This document shows, piece by piece, positions 62,001 through 64,000 of a stretch of DNA of 64,000 bases. The stretch's first letter is position 1; each line of letters opens with the position of its first letter. The notes beneath the pieces are model-generated. The model saw nothing but the letters and a program-made list of their open reading frames with translations. It searched no databases and was not told the DNA's origin. Source of the DNA: Planctomycetota bacterium (GTDB lineage Bacteria; Planctomycetota; J058; JAJDCQ01); NCBI GenBank assembly GCA_029260755.1, contig JAJDCQ010000202.1, forward strand, positions 1-64,000. Reading direction: 5' to 3'. A program made the translations under genes and the position numbers.

Positions 62001-63566
62001 GAGCTGAAGGGGCTGTTCGCGTTCACCCGCGGCGTCGCGTGGAGCCCCGACAGCTCCCGGTTCGCGCTCGGCGGCGCCGACGGCGGGCTCCAGATCTGGA
62101 ACGTCGCGGCCGGCGAGATCGAGACGCGGCTCGAGCCGCCCCGCCGCACCGAGGCATTCATGACGGTCCCCGCCCGCGAGGCGCGGAGCAGCGGCTCGGC
62201 TCTCGCCTGGAGCGCCGACGGGAAGTCGATCGCGACCGGCGCCGGCGTCGGGCGCGACGGCCAGCGCGAGGCGATCCGGATCTGGGACGTCGCGTCCGGC
62301 TCGGCGCGCCTGGTCCTTCGCGGGCACGACGCCGAGCTGACGGCGCTCGCCTGGAGCCCCGACGGGCGCCTGGCGAGCGCGAGCAAGGACGGGCGCGTCC
62401 GCGTCTGGCGGGTCGACTCGGGCGAGACGATGACGATCCCCGCCCTCGCCTCGGGCGAGGGGGGCATCACGGCCCTCGCCTGGAGCGCGGACGGACACCG
62501 CCTCGCCGCCGGCGACGCCGAGGGCGGCATCCGGGTCGTGCGCGCGGCCCTCGGCGACCGCGGGCGGTTCGCCCTCGGCGGCGGCGCGAGCGGCGCCGCC
62601 GCCTGGGCGCCGGACGGGAAGCGCCTCGCGATCGCCCACCTCGACGGGTCGATCCTCGTCTTCGAGCCGCGCGGCGGCGGCCAGCCGGAGCCCATCCGGC
62701 TCGAGTCGCGCCGCACCGAGGTGAACGACCTCGAGTGGCATCCCGACGGTCGCCTCCTCGCGAGCTGCGGAAACGATGGGGCGGTCCGGATCTGGGATGC
62801 CCGGAGCGGCGAGGAGGTCGCGACGAGCCAGCACGCGAAGATGAGCCTCGAGCTCGCCTGGAGCCCCGACGGGACCCGCCTCGCCAGCGCGAGCCACGAC
62901 CGCACCGTCCGCGTGGTCGACGCGGCCGGCCAGGAGATCCGCGTCATCGATGGCTTCGAGCGCGAGGCGGTCGGCGTCGCCTGGGGGCCCGAGGGGAGGC
63001 GCGTCGCGATCGCCGACCTGTCGGGGCTCGTGCGCGTCGTCGCGGTGGACACAGGCGAGACCGAGCTCGAGGTGATGCTCGAGAGCGCGTCGTTCACGCT
63101 CGACTGGAGCCCCGACGGTCGCCTCCTCGTGATCGCTCAGCGGGAGGCGCTCCGGCTGCTCGACGTCGAGCGAGAGGGAGCGCTGGTGGCGGTCCTCCCC
63201 GGCGACGGCCGCGCCCCCCCCCGGACGGTCGAGTTCGACCCGACCGGCCAGCTCATCGCGTCCGCCGGGATGGACGGCAAGGTCCGGGTGTACAGCGTCG
63301 AGACGCGGTCCGAGCTCGTCGCGTTCCGGGGGAGCCCGAGCGGGAGCTGGCTCGACGACGTCTGCTTCGGGCCGGACGGGCGGCTCCTCACGTCCGTCGC
63401 GGTCGACGGGGTCGTCACCTGGGACCTCCTGGCGCTCGGCCTGATCGGCGACCCCGACGAGCTCGTCGAGCGGGTCTTCCGCGACACCGGCTATCGCGTC
63501 CAGGGCCTCTCGGCCGTGGCCGTCACCAACCGCCTCGTCCTCGAGGCCTCCGCGCGCGAGGACTGA
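59067..63566 (+). CDS. Ser/Thr protein kinase fused to WD40 repeats
   Basis: This 1499-residue protein has an N-terminal region of about 110 residues, a kinase domain at about 116-380 (GRGGMGVVY, DVAIKMIL, HRDVKPQN, MDFGLAAD, GTPLYVAPEQ), a membrane helix at about 411-430 and a coiled coil rich in Ala/Arg/Glu. From about residue 545 to 1470 it has some fifteen WD40-type repeats (for example VAWAPDGARLASVGHDGTLRVWD), enough for two beta-propellers. The WD40 part would lie outside the cytoplasm. I use the TTG at 59067, which has a strong GGAGGGGG ribosome binding site; a GTG at 59103 is the alternative. It is divergent from the sigma factor gene. Confidence 0.93.
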   Translation: MRGRAFGCHRGGVDGLTHLSTSDRALAEQLASSGRVAPAHLAAAVAEVGRSGGRARLAQVLAARGLLGPGDTHPAASPMPDPGASSRRFREAAGGAAGPPPEVQQALASPNAIRVGRYVVVGELGRGGMGVVYRAWDPELTRDVAIKMILDPGGSPARLDRFRREARAVAKLRHRAIVALHEVGDAGGRPYLVMDYVRGQTLDDATRDERLPPRDAVGHVCELARALQHAHDNGILHRDVKPQNVLLGDDGHPHLMDFGLAADYGGEGADSQLTKTGALVGTPLYVAPEQARGDRDAVGPCSDVYGLGGVLYFLLAGRPPFQAETMLAVLQRVASADPEPLRRVDASIHPDLERIALKCLEKEPDRRYLAAADLADDLQRFLEGVAIHARPLGARERLGRWIRRHRALALFGSLAALVVVALLAVVVTREVDAARTIRAALAEAEDGRRAAEREGARARDESERARLAEREARRAALAERAASAAKDELLARALVEKAHRHASAFEDAPAAACFAAASRAARSSREARAGLAAVLGRLLPLQWAAPRRLKGGAVAIDRDGERLAVGEDDGSVRIFDLASGEERGVLNGHLREVAGVAWAPDGARLASVGHDGTLRVWDVARGVEAVIAVPVPGAAPLALGWSPDGTHVAAAVSDGSVVVLDAVGGDELVRLARTGSGPTRAVAFLDADRIVAGGDDGVVWTAAIPSPAGPPATSEPEPLLSVQGAVQGLAVLGRSGSLIAIAGTAGVRLVDGRGDLRADLGDRSARSVASDPSGRFLVAGLEDGAALLADLDGDLERPRVVAGHAGAVRAVALGGDADGAVLAATIGADHRLRLRDAASGAPRGGSDGHGDAITALGFEGSGRHLVSASNDGTVRVWDASTGDVIARRSGGTPRRSVAWSPNGALLAVGDEAGGIRVLRMGAKGADREVLQVRGELVAHDRSVDRLSWSPSASHLVSVSREPQLRVWHVERGRFEQVGELKGLFAFTRGVAWSPDSSRFALGGADGGLQIWNVAAGEIETRLEPPRRTEAFMTVPAREARSSGSALAWSADGKSIATGAGVGRDGQREAIRIWDVASGSARLVLRGHDAELTALAWSPDGRLASASKDGRVRVWRVDSGETMTIPALASGEGGITALAWSADGHRLAAGDAEGGIRVVRAALGDRGRFALGGGASGAAAWAPDGKRLAIAHLDGSILVFEPRGGGQPEPIRLESRRTEVNDLEWHPDGRLLASCGNDGAVRIWDARSGEEVATSQHAKMSLELAWSPDGTRLASASHDRTVRVVDAAGQEIRVIDGFEREAVGVAWGPEGRRVAIADLSGLVRVVAVDTGETELEVMLESASFTLDWSPDGRLLVIAQREALRLLDVEREGALVAVLPGDGRAPPRTVEFDPTGQLIASAGMDGKVRVYSVETRSELVAFRGSPSGSWLDDVCFGPDGRLLTSVAVDGVVTWDLLALGLIGDPDELVERVFRDTGYRVQGLSAVAVTNRLVLEASARED

Positions 63567-63628
63567 TCGGGAACCTTCCTCCTCCGTCGGGCGTCTGATG
63601 CAATGATGATGTCCGGCGGAGCCGCCTC

Positions 63629-64000
63629 GTGACCCAAGCCCCCACTCGCCTCCTCGTCGCCGCCGCCCTCTCGCTGGTTGCCGGGACCGCCGCGCGCGCC
63701 GGCGATCCGCCCGCTCCTCCGCCGACGGGTCCCGGCCCGGCGAGCGTCGTCATCGCGAGCGGGGACGGCAGCTTCCGCGGACGCGACGCGAACACGGCCC
63801 GGGAGTTCCAGGCGCCCGAGCTCGACGACTCCTCCTGGGCGACCGCCGTCCCGTCGCCGTTCTCGCCGCTTCAGTACGGCGCGCACTACGGTGCAGAGAA
63901 CATCCTCGGAATCGAGAGCGCCGCCCGGTGGATCTGGGCGGGCGATGACCAGTCGGCCTGCCTCCTCCGGGCGCGCTTCCGGGCGCCCGACCGGATCGAG
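63629..64000 (+). CDS. Secreted protein with galactose-binding-like domain, partial at window edge
   Basis: From the GTG at 63629 (VTQAPTRLL) an open frame of 124 codons runs to the window end with no stop. It starts with a signal peptide (LLVAAALSLVAGTAARA). It then reads like the beginning of a jelly-roll, galactose-binding-like domain such as those at the N-terminus of rhamnosidases: LDDSSWATAVPSPF, then ARWIWAGDDQSACLLRARF. It lies 62 bp after the kinase-WD40 gene on the same strand. The full function cannot be judged from this part. Confidence 0.6.
   Translation, partial: MTQAPTRLLVAAALSLVAGTAARAGDPPAPPPTGPGPASVVIASGDGSFRGRDANTAREFQAPELDDSSWATAVPSPFSPLQYGAHYGAENILGIESAARWIWAGDDQSACLLRARFRAPDRIE

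Noticed and set aside
58998..62897. 1299-codon open frame on the minus strand
   Set aside because: It is antisense to the kinase-WD40 gene and has no recognisable domain; low complexity follows from codon bias.

Overview
The window is about 70% GC and almost fully coding. It suggests a Gram-negative bacterium with complex signalling, most likely a planctomycete-type organism, with Myxococcota as the alternative. The reasons are six Hanks-type Ser/Thr kinases carrying transmembrane, TPR, HEAT-like or WD40 ectodomains, a secreted FG-GAP/ASPIC-UnbV protein, several RND/MMPL lipid-type exporters, and a type II secretion cluster whose inner-membrane proteins look like PilM/N/O/P. No rRNA, tRNA, CRISPR array or intact transposase was seen. 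The taxonomic call is an inference from gene content only.

Layout. 1-7.8 kb: small hypothetical and housekeeping-like genes (DUF899 thioredoxin-like, DUF819 transporter, CrcB fluoride channel, Usp-DUF389 membrane protein, TfoX-like protein). 7.8-11.7 kb: an RND exporter and a membrane protein, divergent from a LolA-like outer-membrane lipoprotein-sorting protein. 11.7-18.2 kb: two overlapping Ser/Thr kinases behind a hypothetical gene with an HDxxHH motif. 18.3-20.2 kb (+): an HHxxxDG acyltransferase and a nucleotidyltransferase-like protein. 20.2-39.2 kb (-): a 19 kb same-strand block, in transcription order a GNAT-like protein, a GH3-type acyl-adenylating enzyme, a Rieske oxygenase, two paralogous kinases, a GNAT protein, a hypothetical, the FG-GAP/ASPIC protein split by an in-frame TGA, an RND exporter, a flippase-like protein and a second Rieske oxygenase. 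From the first Rieske gene onward most junctions are 4-bp start/stop overlaps. 39.5-42.4 kb (+): a fifth kinase. 42.5-55.8 kb (-): the gsp cluster E-F-G-H-I-J-K-L-M-(PilP-like)-D-lipoprotein. 56-58.7 kb (-): an ECF sigma factor, a zinc-finger anti-sigma factor and two Spy-like periplasmic proteins, directly upstream of gspE. 59-63.6 kb (+): a kinase-WD40 protein, followed by the start of a secreted protein that runs off the window.

How the parts may work together (inference). The 20-39 kb block reads as synthesis and tailoring of an acyl or isoprenoid-like molecule (GH3, two Rieske oxygenases, acyltransferases), with export by RND and flippase-like proteins and two transmembrane kinases in the same transcript. 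The ECF/anti-sigma/Spy-like cassette next to the secretion cluster suggests envelope-stress control of secretion.

Non-coding points of note: a 98-bp AT-rich element with perfect 23-bp inverted repeats around three 14-bp direct repeats (58925-59022); three copies of a hairpin plus (RCACGGAG)3 dispersed repeat (36430, 36665, 42380); and the single in-frame TGA in the FG-GAP/ASPIC gene, followed by a small hairpin with a GGUC loop.
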